Assembly (NCBI RefSeq): GCF_036402745.1
Contig: NZ_DASWSJ010000078.1
Location: 1-64,000, forward strand
Length of the DNA: 64,000 nucleotides
Source of the DNA: Actinophytocola sp036402745
GTDB lineage: Bacteria > Actinomycetota > Actinomycetes > Mycobacteriales > Pseudonocardiaceae
Direction: 5' to 3'
Numbering within the stretch: the first letter of the stretch is position 1; each line of letters begins with the position of its first letter. Below the pieces are notes generated by a model. It saw only the letters and a list, made by a program, of their open reading frames with translations, had not been told where the DNA came from and ran no database searches. Below, in pieces: positions 1 to 8,312 of this stretch. The position numbers and the translations under genes were made by a program.

Positions 1-1
1 C

Positions 2-166
2 GGCACCGACCCGACCGGCCAGGACCCCTCGCACGACGACCCGACCGGCCAGTACGAGCCACGCGAGGACGACACCGAAGACGGATCGGGCCTGTTCGAC
101 AACCTCGACGACGCGCCCGACGTCGATCGCGACGCGATCAGCGACTGGTACAACGACCTGAGCTAG
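2..166 (+). CDS. 3' end of an acidic-tailed protein (partial)
   Basis: Only the last 54 codons are in the window, so the family cannot be named. The visible tail is strongly acidic and disordered-looking. It contains DPTGQ twice at a 10-residue period, mirrored by a repeated 15-base DNA word at 8-22 and 38-52. It ends in FDNLDD...WYNDLS. The TAG stop (164-166) overlaps the stop of the convergent downstream gene. Reading frame and coding bias are clear; the function is unknown from this fragment. Confidence 0.7.
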   Translation, partial: GTDPTGQDPSHDDPTGQYEPREDDTEDGSGLFDNLDDAPDVDRDAISDWYNDLS

Positions 167-681
167 GCGTCGGCGTGGGACGGCTCGGTCGGGCGGTCCC
201 TGTCGCGGGCCCGGCGGGCCAGCGGCAGCAGGAACCACAACGTCGCGAACAGGACCGCGGCGAACGCCGCGATCACGATGGCGGCCCAGTTGCCCACCAC
301 GGCGTCGGTGAGCAGCAGCACGGTGAACGTCATCGCGACCGCCAGGCACGCCATGCCCCAGATCGCGAGCCGGTTCGCCACCTCGATGATCATCGGCCGC
401 TCGCCCTGGCGGAACAGCACCCGGTGCCACGCGGCCGGCGCGGTCAGCAGCGCCACCGACACGGTCGCGAACAGCACCGCGACCAGGTGGACCACGTGCT
501 GGAACGTCGTCGCGCGCGCGTAGGGCTCGGTGAACGCGACGGCCAGGAGGAAGCCGAACAGGAACTGCACGCCCGCCTGGGCGACCCGCAGCTCCTGCAG
601 CAACTCGTTGACGTTGCGGGTGAGTCGTTCGTTCTCGGACTCCTCGCCCTTGGCAAGGCGGTCCTCGGTCTCGGCGGCCAT
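163..681 (-). CDS. DUF6328-type membrane protein
   Basis: A 172-residue protein with a charged N-terminal helix (about residues 1-33), four hydrophobic helices (about 37-53, 61-81, 104-126, 131-152) and a basic C-terminus. This layout and the RVAQAGVQFLFGFLL segment match the small actinobacterial membrane family DUF6328, whose function is not established. The ATG start is preceded by TGGGGA. It converges with the upstream gene with stop codons overlapping by two bases. The family is recognised from memory of its pattern; no biochemical role can be given. Confidence 0.75.
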   Translation of the reverse strand: MAAETEDRLAKGEESENERLTRNVNELLQELRVAQAGVQFLFGFLLAVAFTEPYARATTFQHVVHLVAVLFATVSVALLTAPAAWHRVLFRQGERPMIIEVANRLAIWGMACLAVAMTFTVLLLTDAVVGNWAAIVIAAFAAVLFATLWFLLPLARRARDRDRPTEPSHADA

Positions 682-816
682 TCCCCAGGATTACCTCGGC
701 AAGGCTTCCAGGAAACCCGTCATTTCGGACCCGGCCGGACCGGGCTCGCCCGCCCGGTCGAGGTACTCCATGCCGCCGAGTGGGCCGGTAAGTCGTCGGT
801 TACCGCGAACTCGCTC

Positions 817-1314
817 TCAGCGCAGCCGGTCGCCCGGCACCGGGTAGATGTAGTCGTTGCCGCCGGAGTTGGCGTGCACCACGAGCGGGCGGTCCGACCC
901 CTTGGCCGAGGTGACCGCCACGTAGACGATCACGCCGGGGAACGGGTCGCCGATGGCCTGGATCGAGTGCTCGCCCGGGTCGTAGGAGCGCGGGTGCCAG
1001 CCCCACGGCAGGAGGCTCGAGTAGGCCACGCACTCGTAGCGGACCGTGCCGAGCGGGAAGCGTTCCGCTTGTGCGGCAAGGGTTTCCCGGACGCGCAGGT
1101 CCAGCGGGCCGGTGGTGCTGAAGGCCATGATCGCGTAGCCCGTCGACTCGTGCGTGACGAAGCGCAGCTCGTGGTTGTCGTAGATGCCCTTGTGCTGGGC
1201 GGTCGAGTAGACGGCGTGCGACTTGTTCGCCTTGCCGTTCTTGAACATCCCCTTCATGATCGCGGCGAACCCGCTCGGCTCCTCCAGCCGGCCGGCGAGG
1301 GTGCGTGCGTCCAT
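817..1314 (-). CDS. hypothetical protein, TetR-linked
   Basis: A 165-residue soluble protein with no signal peptide or membrane helix; I do not recognise the family. The ATG is preceded by a good ribosome site (CAGGAG, about 7 bases upstream). It lies 62 bases downstream of the TetR gene on the same strand, so both probably share a transcript and this protein may act in the process controlled by that regulator. The centre (THESTGYAIMAFSTTG) and the end (PLVVHANSGGNDYIYPVPG) look like a beta-rich fold. No catalytic motif is evident. Confidence 0.75.
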   Translation of the reverse strand: MDARTLAGRLEEPSGFAAIMKGMFKNGKANKSHAVYSTAQHKGIYDNHELRFVTHESTGYAIMAFSTTGPLDLRVRETLAAQAERFPLGTVRYECVAYSSLLPWGWHPRSYDPGEHSIQAIGDPFPGVIVYVAVTSAKGSDRPLVVHANSGGNDYIYPVPGDRLR

Positions 1315-1376
1315 CCGTGTCTCCTGTTTCTGGCGGCCCTGAAAGGGCGTGTCGCGCCCGTCCGTGGCTTCGGCGC

Positions 1377-2024
1377 TCAGCGGTCGGCGGCGCGGAGCCG
1401 GCCGACCGGCGGTGGGTCGTCGCGGCGCAGCGCGGTGCGCGGGGCGGGGAGGTCGTACATCGCGTGGAGCCGGGTGCGGACCCGCTCGAGCGGGTAGCGG
1501 TCGCCGTACACGCTCGCCTTGAAGATCACGCCCTCCATGACCGAGCGGAACATGACCTCCTCCAGCGCCGGGTCCTCGGCGCCGCGGGCCTCGAACAGCC
1601 CGCGCAGGGTGTTCTCCAGGAGGGTGAGCTGGTCGTCCTTGGTCTGCTCCACCCGCGCGAACAGCGGGAGCGTGGACGGGTGGGTCATGAGGCTCAGCGC
1701 CAGCCGCTGCACGGGCAGCGTGCTCGCCGCGGCGCGGAGGATGCCGTCGATCATCGTGGCCAGCCGCTCGTCCGGGCTGCCGGTGACGTCGAGCAACGTC
1801 GTCAGGCCGTCGAGGTAGCGGCCGAGAAGCTCTTCGGCGAGGTGCCGCTTGCCGGGGAAGTAGTAGGTGATCAACCCGCGGGAGACCCCGGCGCGGGCGG
1901 TGATGTCGGAGACCGTGGCGTTGTGGAAGCCCTTCTTCGCGAAGACCTCGAGCGCCGCGGCGAGGATCCGCTCCCGCGACCGTTCGCGCAGCTGCTCGTT
2001 GGCCTGCGCCGACCGTGGCGACAC
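1377..2024 (-). CDS. TetR/AcrR-family transcriptional regulator
   Basis: A 215-residue regulator. The N-terminal TetR helix-turn-helix is clear (about residues 14-60: ILAAALEVFAKKGFHNATV, SDITARAGVSRGLITYYF). The C-terminal helical domain (60-190) should bind an unknown ligand. The GTG/ATG-proximal region faces a second tetR gene transcribed divergently from 2194, and the spacer holds a palindrome that is a likely operator for one or both. Probable autorepressor that also controls the 817-1314 gene downstream. Confidence 0.9.
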   Translation of the reverse strand: MSPRSAQANEQLRERSRERILAAALEVFAKKGFHNATVSDITARAGVSRGLITYYFPGKRHLAEELLGRYLDGLTTLLDVTGSPDERLATMIDGILRAAASTLPVQRLALSLMTHPSTLPLFARVEQTKDDQLTLLENTLRGLFEARGAEDPALEEVMFRSVMEGVIFKASVYGDRYPLERVRTRLHAMYDLPAPRTALRRDDPPPVGRLRAADR

Positions 2025-2082
2025 GTGCCTTACCTCGTCACTTCTGTCTCCGACCCCCCGCCTCTCACCGCCCTGACGGCGG

Positions 2083-2106
2083 TTGACTGTATCTACGTCC
2101 AGTCAA
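2083..2106. promoter_or_regulatory. palindrome, probable TetR operator
   Basis: Perfect 7-bp arms TTGACTG and CAGTCAA are separated by 10 bases in the 169-bp spacer between two divergent tetR genes. TetR-family operators are typically such palindromes close to the regulator's own start. The left arm doubles as a TTGACT (-35-like) hexamer. Which regulator binds cannot be told from sequence. Confidence 0.6.
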
Positions 2107-2193
2107 TCCCGAAAGACTTTCACGGATTGAAGGTGAGATTTGTTCGCGGATTCTGCATTAAGAGACGTGCGTCCCGTAACGTAGGGTTCGGGG

Positions 2194-2778
2194 GTGCCGA
2201 ACGCAACGCCGGCCCGCGGCCGGCCGAGGATCGCCGAGCTCGACGAGCGGATCCTCGCCGCGACCCGGGCGCTGCTGGCCGAGCACGGGTACCTCGGGCT
2301 GAGCATGGAGGCGGTGGCGAAGCGGGCGGGCGTGGGCAAGCAGACGCTGTATCGCCGCTGGCCACGGCGCCCGCTGCTGGTCTACAAGGCGTGTTTCGGC
2401 GGTGCCGAGCAGACCAGCGCGGAGCTGCCCGACACCGGCACCCTGGCCGGCGACCTCGCGCGCGCGACGGCCTACCAGGACCAGGTGTTCAAGCTGCCCG
2501 GGACGGTCGAGCTGATCAGCGGCATGGTGGCGGACTGCCTGGTCGAGCCGGACCTGATGGCCGCCCTGCGCAGGAAGATGATGCGCCCGGACCTCGACGT
2601 GGCCGCGACGATCTTCGCCCGCGCGGTGAAGAGAGGCGAACTCCCCCCGACGACCGACATCCACGCGCTGGCCGAGATCATGGCCGGCGCGATGTTCGCC
2701 CACCACATCCTCTACGGCGACAACGACCCCGGCTTCCAGCAAACCCTGTCGACGACCCTGTCGAAACTCGCCGACTAG
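2194..2778 (+). CDS. TetR/AcrR-family transcriptional regulator
   Basis: A 194-residue protein starting at GTG. The N-terminal HTH (about residues 18-62: AATRALLAEHGYLGLSMEA, VAKRAGVGKQTLYRRWPRR) is typical of the TetR family. The C-terminal half resembles the TetR_C_11/AcrR-like dimerisation domain. It stands alone with a terminator-like hairpin just after it. It is divergent from another TetR gene and likely shares the palindrome at 2083-2106. Target genes other than itself are not apparent. Confidence 0.9.
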   Translation: MPNATPARGRPRIAELDERILAATRALLAEHGYLGLSMEAVAKRAGVGKQTLYRRWPRRPLLVYKACFGGAEQTSAELPDTGTLAGDLARATAYQDQVFKLPGTVELISGMVADCLVEPDLMAALRRKMMRPDLDVAATIFARAVKRGELPPTTDIHALAEIMAGAMFAHHILYGDNDPGFQQTLSTTLSKLAD

Positions 2779-2790
2779 CTGGTTCACCCG

Positions 2791-2821
2791 GCACGGCCGG
2801 CCACACCGACCCGGCCGGTGC
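2791..2821 (+). terminator. terminator-like hairpin after tetR
   Basis: GCACGGCCGG pairs with CCGGCCGGTGC (one bulged base) across a loop of about 10 bases, followed by a pyrimidine-rich run (CCTTTCCTCTTT). It lies 12 bases after the tetR stop. GC-rich terminators without a long T run are usual in actinomycetes. Confidence 0.5.
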
Positions 2822-2945
2822 GCCTTTCCTCTTTCGCCGCGAGCCATCCCCGGCTCGCCCTGTCCACGCCCGATCGGTCGACTCGCCCCGACCACGGTGG
2901 ACCAAGATCCAACCGCAGCGCGGCTAGGTCATTTCCGGACATCGC

Positions 2946-3878
2946 CTAGCTGGTCCGGTAGGTCTGGGGGCTCACGCCGTGCTCGCGTTTGAAGGCGGTG
3001 CTCAGGGCGAACGAGCTGCCGTAACCCACCTCCCGGGCGATCGCGCCGATGGTCCGGTCCGGGTGCTGGCGCAGCAGGTCGGCGGCGAGCGCGAGGCGCC
3101 AGCTCGTCAGGTAGGCCATCGGGGGCTCGCCGACGGTCGTGGTGAAGCGGCGGGCCAGGGCGGCCCGGGACACGCCGATGTTCGCGGCCAGCTTGGCCAC
3201 CGTCCACGGCTCGTCGGGCTGGTGCTGGAGCAGGCGCAGCGCCTGGCCGACCACCGGGTCCTCGTGCGCGCGGTACCAGGCCGGCGCGGCGGTGCCGGGC
3301 CGGGCGAACCACGTGCGCAGCGCCGTGATCAGCAGCAGGTCCAGCAGCCGGTCGAGCACCGTCTCCTGGCCCGGGACGTCCCGCACGATCTCCGCGGCCA
3401 GCAGCGGCACGAGGGGACTGGACCAGTCCGCGCCGGGCAGCACGATCAGCGGCGGCAGCGCCGCGAGCAGCCGCCTGCTGACCTCGCCGGTCATTCCGTA
3501 GGTGCCGGTGAGCATGATCGTCGGGCCGTCGACGCCATGGCCCCACGTGCGGATGCCGAGGTCGGCGAGCTCGGTGAGGTGCCCGCCGTCGGGAGTGCGG
3601 CACTCCTGGCCGGGCAGGATCAGCGCCTGCGGCGGCGTCCCAGGATCGTCGGCGACGAGGTACGGGGTCGGGCCGCACGCGATGGCGAGGTCGCCCTCGG
3701 CGAGCCGGACCTGCGGGCCGCCGTCGGGCACGACCCAGGCGTCGCCGCGGACCACCGCCACCACGGTGAGCGGCGCGCGGTCCTCGATGCGCAGCGCCCA
3801 CGGCGGGGTGAGCACCGAGCGGAGCAGGAACGCGCCGTGTGCGCGGGGGCCGTCCAGCAGGGCGGCGAGGGGATCCAT
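2946..3878 (-). CDS. AraC-family transcriptional regulator (cupin-type sensor)
   Basis: A 310-residue activator/repressor. Residues 1-150 form the cupin-like sensing domain seen in AraC_binding_2 proteins (ALRIEDRAPLTVVAVVRGDAW, EGDLAIACGP). Residues 210-310 carry the two AraC helix-turn-helix motifs (WTVAKLAANIGVSRAALARRF; RTIGAIAREVGYGSSFALSTAFKR, i.e. the two DNA-reading helices). It is divergent from an NmrA-like reductase gene with an 81-base spacer, the usual arrangement when the regulator controls that neighbour. A TACACT hexamer six bases before the ATG suggests a leaderless transcript. Confidence 0.92.
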   Translation of the reverse strand: MDPLAALLDGPRAHGAFLLRSVLTPPWALRIEDRAPLTVVAVVRGDAWVVPDGGPQVRLAEGDLAIACGPTPYLVADDPGTPPQALILPGQECRTPDGGHLTELADLGIRTWGHGVDGPTIMLTGTYGMTGEVSRRLLAALPPLIVLPGADWSSPLVPLLAAEIVRDVPGQETVLDRLLDLLLITALRTWFARPGTAAPAWYRAHEDPVVGQALRLLQHQPDEPWTVAKLAANIGVSRAALARRFTTTVGEPPMAYLTSWRLALAADLLRQHPDRTIGAIAREVGYGSSFALSTAFKREHGVSPQTYRTS

Positions 3879-3959
3879 GCCCGAAGTGTAGACGCTGACG
3901 CATGGGATCGAGCTTCCCAGCTATGGAGAGTCTCATCGAACCCGGCTTGACTCTGTGTC

Positions 3960-4787
3960 ATGACGAACAACACGAACTTCCTGGTGGTGGGTGGCACGGG
4001 CAAGACGGGCCGGCGGGTCACCGACCGGCTGCGGGCGCGGAACCTGCCGGTGCGCGCGGTATCCCGCTCGACCGAGCCGCCCTTCGACTGGTCCGACGAG
4101 ACGACCTGGGGACCGGTGCTCGACGGCGTCGACACCGCCTACCTGACCTTCTACCCCGACCTCGTGCTCCCCGGCGCGCCCGAGATCATCCGCGCGTTCA
4201 CCACGCTGGCCGTGGCCAAGGGCGTGCGCCGGCTCGTGCTGCTGTCCGGCCGCGGCGAGGAGGAGGCCGAGACCTGCGAGCGGGTCGTGCAGGAGGCCGG
4301 CGCGGACTGGACGATCGTGCGCTGCTCCTGGTTCGCGCAGAACTTCAGCGAGCACTTCCTGCTCCCGCCGGTGCTGACCGGGGAGATCGCCCTGCCGGTG
4401 GGGTCGGTGGCAGAGCCCTTCGTCGACCTCGACGACGTGGCCGACGTCGTGGTCGAGACGCTCACCTCGCCAGGCCACGACGGCCGGGTCTACGAGCTGA
4501 CCGGCCCGCGGCTGCTGACCTTCGCCGACGTGGCGGCCGAGATCAGCGAGGCGGCCGGGCGCGAGGTCGGCCACCGGTCGGTGACACCGGAGGAGTTCGT
4601 GGCCGCGGCCACCGCGCTCGGGGTGCCGGCCGAGGAGGCGACCATGCTTGTCGAGCTGTTCGACCGGGTGCTCGACGGTCGCAACGCGCACGTGAGCGAC
4701 GACATCGAGAGGGTCCTCGGCCGCCCGGCCACGGACTTCGCGGACTACGCGAAGGCCGCGGCGGCGACCGGGGTGTGGACGCAGTGA
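3960..4787 (+). CDS. NmrA-like NAD(P)-binding protein
   Basis: A 275-residue atypical short-chain dehydrogenase. The N-terminus has the dinucleotide-binding glycine motif GGTGKTG (residues 9-15) after a beta strand. The middle carries the NmrA/ergot-alkaloid-type pattern (RLVLLSGRGEEEAE; DWTIVRCSWFAQNFSE). The catalytic Tyr-xxx-Lys of classical SDRs is absent, so it may be a redox sensor or a quinone/NADPH reductase. It is followed 23 bases later by a DUF1772 membrane gene and is divergent from an AraC regulator, forming a three-gene redox-stress-like unit (inference). Confidence 0.85.
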   Translation: MTNNTNFLVVGGTGKTGRRVTDRLRARNLPVRAVSRSTEPPFDWSDETTWGPVLDGVDTAYLTFYPDLVLPGAPEIIRAFTTLAVAKGVRRLVLLSGRGEEEAETCERVVQEAGADWTIVRCSWFAQNFSEHFLLPPVLTGEIALPVGSVAEPFVDLDDVADVVVETLTSPGHDGRVYELTGPRLLTFADVAAEISEAAGREVGHRSVTPEEFVAAATALGVPAEEATMLVELFDRVLDGRNAHVSDDIERVLGRPATDFADYAKAAAATGVWTQ

Positions 4788-4810
4788 GCACGAGAGCCGA
4801 GGAGAAGTCG

Positions 4811-5278
4811 ATGACCACCCTTTCCACGACCGCGCTCGTCGCGGCGACCGTCGCCGCCGGGCTGAGCGCCGGCCTGTTCTACGCCTACGCGTGCTCGGTG
4901 CTGCCGGGCCTGGCCCGCGGCGACGACAAGACGTTCGTCGAGGCCATGCGCGGCATCAACATCGCGATCATCAACCCGTGGTTCATGCTGTCCTTCCTCG
5001 GCGCGCCGCTGCTGGCCGGCGTCGCCGTCCTCCTGAACCTGCACCCCGGCCCGGCGCTGTGGTGGACGGTCGCGGGTTTCGCCTTCCTGGTGGCGACGCT
5101 GGTGATCACCCGCGTGGTGCACATCCCGATGAACAACGCCCTGGACGCCGGCCGGGACGGCTACGCGCAGCTGCGCGAGCGGTTCGAGGCCCCGTGGGTG
5201 CGGTGGAACGTACTCCGCGCGCTGGTGACGATCGCCGGGTTCGGCTGCCTGGTCGGCGCGCTCGTCAGCAGCCGCTAG
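4811..5278 (+). CDS. DUF1772 / anthrone-oxygenase-like membrane protein
   Basis: A 155-residue protein with four predicted helices (about residues 5-27, 52-76, 80-100, 133-152). It has the DUF1772 pattern: MRGINIAIINPWFMLSFLGAPL, then HIPMNNAL. Fungal and bacterial relatives include anthrone oxygenases, but most actinobacterial members are uncharacterised. The start was set at the ATG after a GAGGAGAAG ribosome site; a longer frame upstream is a shadow of the NmrA gene. Its stop overlaps the convergent lipoprotein gene by four bases. Confidence 0.85.
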   Translation: MTTLSTTALVAATVAAGLSAGLFYAYACSVLPGLARGDDKTFVEAMRGINIAIINPWFMLSFLGAPLLAGVAVLLNLHPGPALWWTVAGFAFLVATLVITRVVHIPMNNALDAGRDGYAQLRERFEAPWVRWNVLRALVTIAGFGCLVGALVSSR

Positions 5279-5730
5279 AGCGGTCTGATGCGCAGCAGGG
5301 CGCGACCGTCCACAGTGGCCATCGTGCTCACCGACAGCCGGTTGTTGATCACGCTCTCCGCGAAGGCACCCGGGTCGGCGTACATGTCGATGGTGACCGT
5401 GCCGCCGCCGGTGGTCGAGCCGTCGATGTGCACGCCCTTCGGGCCGATCGTCGGGATCGACAGTTGGGTCACCCCGGTCGCGGGGTCCAGGTTGATCCGC
5501 ACCGGCGCCCGCACGTCCACCTCGCAGGTCCCGTCGAAGCAGGCCTGGAGGTTGGCGCCGTCGGCGGCCTTCGGGAACGTCGGCTCGGCGGGCGGCGGCT
5601 CGGTCGTCGTCGGCACGGCCGTGGTCGTCGACGGGGCCAGCGTCGAGCCGATCGGCTGGCCCGAGACCTGCTGCCCGCCGCACCCGGCGAGCGTCGCCAC
5701 GCCGAGCACGATCATCACCACACGGCGCAC
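5275..5730 (-). CDS. small lipoprotein
   Basis: A 151-residue exported protein starting at GTG after a GAAGGAGG ribosome site. The signal peptide ends in the lipobox LAGC (Cys about residue 17), so it should be lipidated and anchored outside the membrane. A Thr/Pro/Ser-rich linker follows (about 28-50). The C-terminal beta-rich domain contains one Cys pair (QACFDGTCEV) that could form a disulphide. No family was recognised. It is divergent from the kinase gene at 5814, with an 83-base shared promoter region. Confidence 0.85.
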   Translation of the reverse strand: MRRVVMIVLGVATLAGCGGQQVSGQPIGSTLAPSTTTAVPTTTEPPPAEPTFPKAADGANLQACFDGTCEVDVRAPVRINLDPATGVTQLSIPTIGPKGVHIDGSTTGGGTVTIDMYADPGAFAESVINNRLSVSTMATVDGRALLRIRPL

Positions 5731-5813
5731 GGACGCCCTCCTTCGGCAGGGGTGGAGCCGGCCACTGGCATCATGGTCGACACGCGGTGCCGGAGTCTGT
5801 TGGGGGTTGTCGG

Positions 5814-8168
5814 GTGGACGGGTTCGACATACCCGGCTACCGGCTGACGCAGAAGCTGTCCGAGACCCACATGAGCGTGGTCTTCATGGCCGAGGATCTC
5901 ACCTTCGACAACCGGCCGGTCGCGATCAAGATCCTCAAGCCGCAGCTCGCGCACGACGCGGAGTACCAGGCCCGGTTCCGCCGCGAGCTCGCCGTCGCGG
6001 CCAGGCTCAACCACCCGAACATCGTCGGCGTCCACGCCCGCGGCTCGACCAACCAGCACCTGGTCATGCCGTTCATCGACGGCACCACGCTGGCCGCCGT
6101 CCTGGCCGAGCAGGTCCGGCTCGACCTGCCGCGCACGGTGCGCATCGTCCGGCAGGTCGCCGCGGCGCTGGACCACGCGCACGCACGCGGCTGGGTGCAC
6201 CGCGACGTCAAGCCGGGCAACATCATGCTCCACGCCGGGTCCGACCACGCGTACCTGATCGACTTCGGCATCGCCGCCGAGCTGGACGTCGAGCGCCGCA
6301 CCGAGGTCGGCCGCACGGTGGGCACCGACGGCTACCTCGCCCCCGAGCTCCGGTCGGACATCGCCGAGCCGCAGGACCGCGCCCCGATCACCCGGCAGGC
6401 CGACATCTACTCCCTCGGCGTCGTCGTCTACCGCTGCCTCACCGGCCGGCTGCCGCACGACGACCAGCCCACCGAGGCCGGCCGCTGGCTCGCCCGCCAG
6501 GGCACCCCGCCGCAGCCGGTCAGCGCGCAGCGCCCCGACCTGCCGGCCGAGGTCGACCAGGTCGTCAACCGCGCGCTCGCGACCGTGGCCAACCGCTACG
6601 CCACCTGCACCGAGCTCGCCGACGCCCTCGACGCGCTGCTGACCGGCCCCGGGCTCCCGGTGCACCAGGACGTCACGCTCCCCCCGATCGACCCCGCGCC
6701 CGAGCCGGACACCCGGCCGACGGCGCCGCACCGGCCGAGCTGGCTCGCCGCCAACCGCAACCCGCTGCTGGTCGGCCTGCTCGCGCTGGTGCTGATCGCC
6801 GCCGGCATCGTGGTCTGGCAGGCCGTGCGCGACGACCCGAGCGGCCCGGACCTCAGCCGCGTCCCGGCCGCGCTCATCGGCGGCTGCCGCGAGGCCGGCA
6901 CGGACTCGGGCCTGCCGGGCGCGGCGTCGGTGCTGCTGTGCCGGGACGGCACCCAGGAGGTCCGGTTCAGCCTGTTCGCCGACCGGTCCGGGATGGACCT
7001 CGCCTACGCCGCCGCGCTGCAGGACGCCAACATCCCGCGCGGCAACGGCGACTGCACCCGGGCCACCGGCGCCGAGCACCGCTACCCCGGCGGCGGCACG
7101 CAGACCGGGCGGGTCGTCTGCTGGTCCTCCGGCGGCGCCACCACGATGGTGTGGACCGACGACCGGCGGCGCACCGTGGCCCTCGCGCAGGCCAGCGAGT
7201 CCGGCGACGTCGGCCTCGCCGCGTCGTGGGCGAAATGGGTGGGCATCCCGGCGTTCCCCACCGCCGACGAGCAGGCGCTCATCGACCTGGTCGAGAAGCC
7301 GCGCTGCCAGCGGGCCGAGGCCGGCACGCTCGACTCGTTCCGCAACCTCACCGCCGCCATCGAGTGCGACGCCAACAGCCGGCTGGCCACCACCGTCAGC
7401 TACTACCGCTTCGGCGACCGGGACGGCCTGCGCCGCACCTACGACGGCCACGTCAGCGCCAACAACCCGCCGTCGGGCGTGCTCTGCACGGACAACCCGC
7501 CGGGCTTCATCGGCAACCGCCACTACGACCTGCGCAGCGTCGACCTCGGCGAGATGCTCTGCTACCCCGGCGAGCGCGGCACGCCCACGCTGGAGTGGAC
7601 GGTCGAGCCGCTGCGGGTGATGGCCCGGGTGACCGGCAGCGACCCGGCCGACGTCGCCGAGTGGTGGAGCCGCGGGCTCGGCGTCCCGGCCGGCCGGATC
7701 GTCCCGGCGGTCAACAAGCAGGCCGACCCCGCGTTCCCGGACAAGGCCGAGCGCGCGCTGCTGGCGCACATCCCGCTGGCGTCCCAGGTCAACTGCATGC
7801 GCCCGTCGGCCGACCAGGTCCGCGACCTCGCCGGGAAGACCGGGGTGACGGCCGTGACCTGCGGGCCGACCAACGGTGCGGGTGCCGTGTACTACGTCCA
7901 GTTCCCCGACCTCGCCTCGATGAACACCAGCTACGCCGACGCGCTCGGCACGAGCGGCCCGGACTGCACCACCGCACCGAAGAACTTCACCGGCGACGCG
8001 CCCTACGCGCGGGGCGCGGCGAGCGGCCGGCTCGGCTGCGCGACGGTGAACGGGCAACTGTTCCTCACGTGGACGTCGAACGCCCTGCACATCGGGACCT
8101 TCGCCTACCAGGGCTACGACACGGACTCGCTCGTCGAGTGGTGGCGCGCCGAGGCGGGCCCGGTCTAG
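5814..8168 (+). CDS. transmembrane Ser/Thr protein kinase with triplicated external domain
   Basis: A PknB-type kinase of 784 residues. The kinase domain (about 8-285) keeps the catalytic Lys39 (VAIK), HRD Asp131 (HRDVKPGNIM) and DFG Asp150. The glycine-rich loop is replaced by LSETHMS, with no glycine. A single membrane helix lies at about 316-338. Outside are three consecutive divergent copies of a domain of about 140 residues (348-482, 483-629, 638-784), each with four cysteines and a closing Trp-rich helix (WAKW, WWSRG, WWRAE). I do not recognise the external domain; it is probably a sensor. The start is GTG at 5814, chosen for the GGGGG site seven bases upstream; an in-frame GTG at 5787 is the alternative. 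Confidence 0.88.
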   Translation: MDGFDIPGYRLTQKLSETHMSVVFMAEDLTFDNRPVAIKILKPQLAHDAEYQARFRRELAVAARLNHPNIVGVHARGSTNQHLVMPFIDGTTLAAVLAEQVRLDLPRTVRIVRQVAAALDHAHARGWVHRDVKPGNIMLHAGSDHAYLIDFGIAAELDVERRTEVGRTVGTDGYLAPELRSDIAEPQDRAPITRQADIYSLGVVVYRCLTGRLPHDDQPTEAGRWLARQGTPPQPVSAQRPDLPAEVDQVVNRALATVANRYATCTELADALDALLTGPGLPVHQDVTLPPIDPAPEPDTRPTAPHRPSWLAANRNPLLVGLLALVLIAAGIVVWQAVRDDPSGPDLSRVPAALIGGCREAGTDSGLPGAASVLLCRDGTQEVRFSLFADRSGMDLAYAAALQDANIPRGNGDCTRATGAEHRYPGGGTQTGRVVCWSSGGATTMVWTDDRRRTVALAQASESGDVGLAASWAKWVGIPAFPTADEQALIDLVEKPRCQRAEAGTLDSFRNLTAAIECDANSRLATTVSYYRFGDRDGLRRTYDGHVSANNPPSGVLCTDNPPGFIGNRHYDLRSVDLGEMLCYPGERGTPTLEWTVEPLRVMARVTGSDPADVAEWWSRGLGVPAGRIVPAVNKQADPAFPDKAERALLAHIPLASQVNCMRPSADQVRDLAGKTGVTAVTCGPTNGAGAVYYVQFPDLASMNTSYADALGTSGPDCTTAPKNFTGDAPYARGAASGRLGCATVNGQLFLTWTSNALHIGTFAYQGYDTDSLVEWWRAEAGPV

Positions 8169-8312
8169 TCCGCCTCCCCGGGATTAAACGTGTGCGTTGC
8201 GTCCCGGCGAATAGTGCGGGTATCGAGGTGGATGGTGGCTGGGTGCCGTCACGGTCCCCTGAGGTTCCGGTGGTCGGCGCAGGACGTCACACGAAGATCT
8301 ACGAGACAGGCC

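Noticed and set aside
5715..8090. Minus-strand frame of 791 codons opposite the kinase
   Set aside because: Antisense shadow of the kinase; composition is Arg/Val/Gly/Ala-rich without domains, and third-position GC is wrong for this frame.
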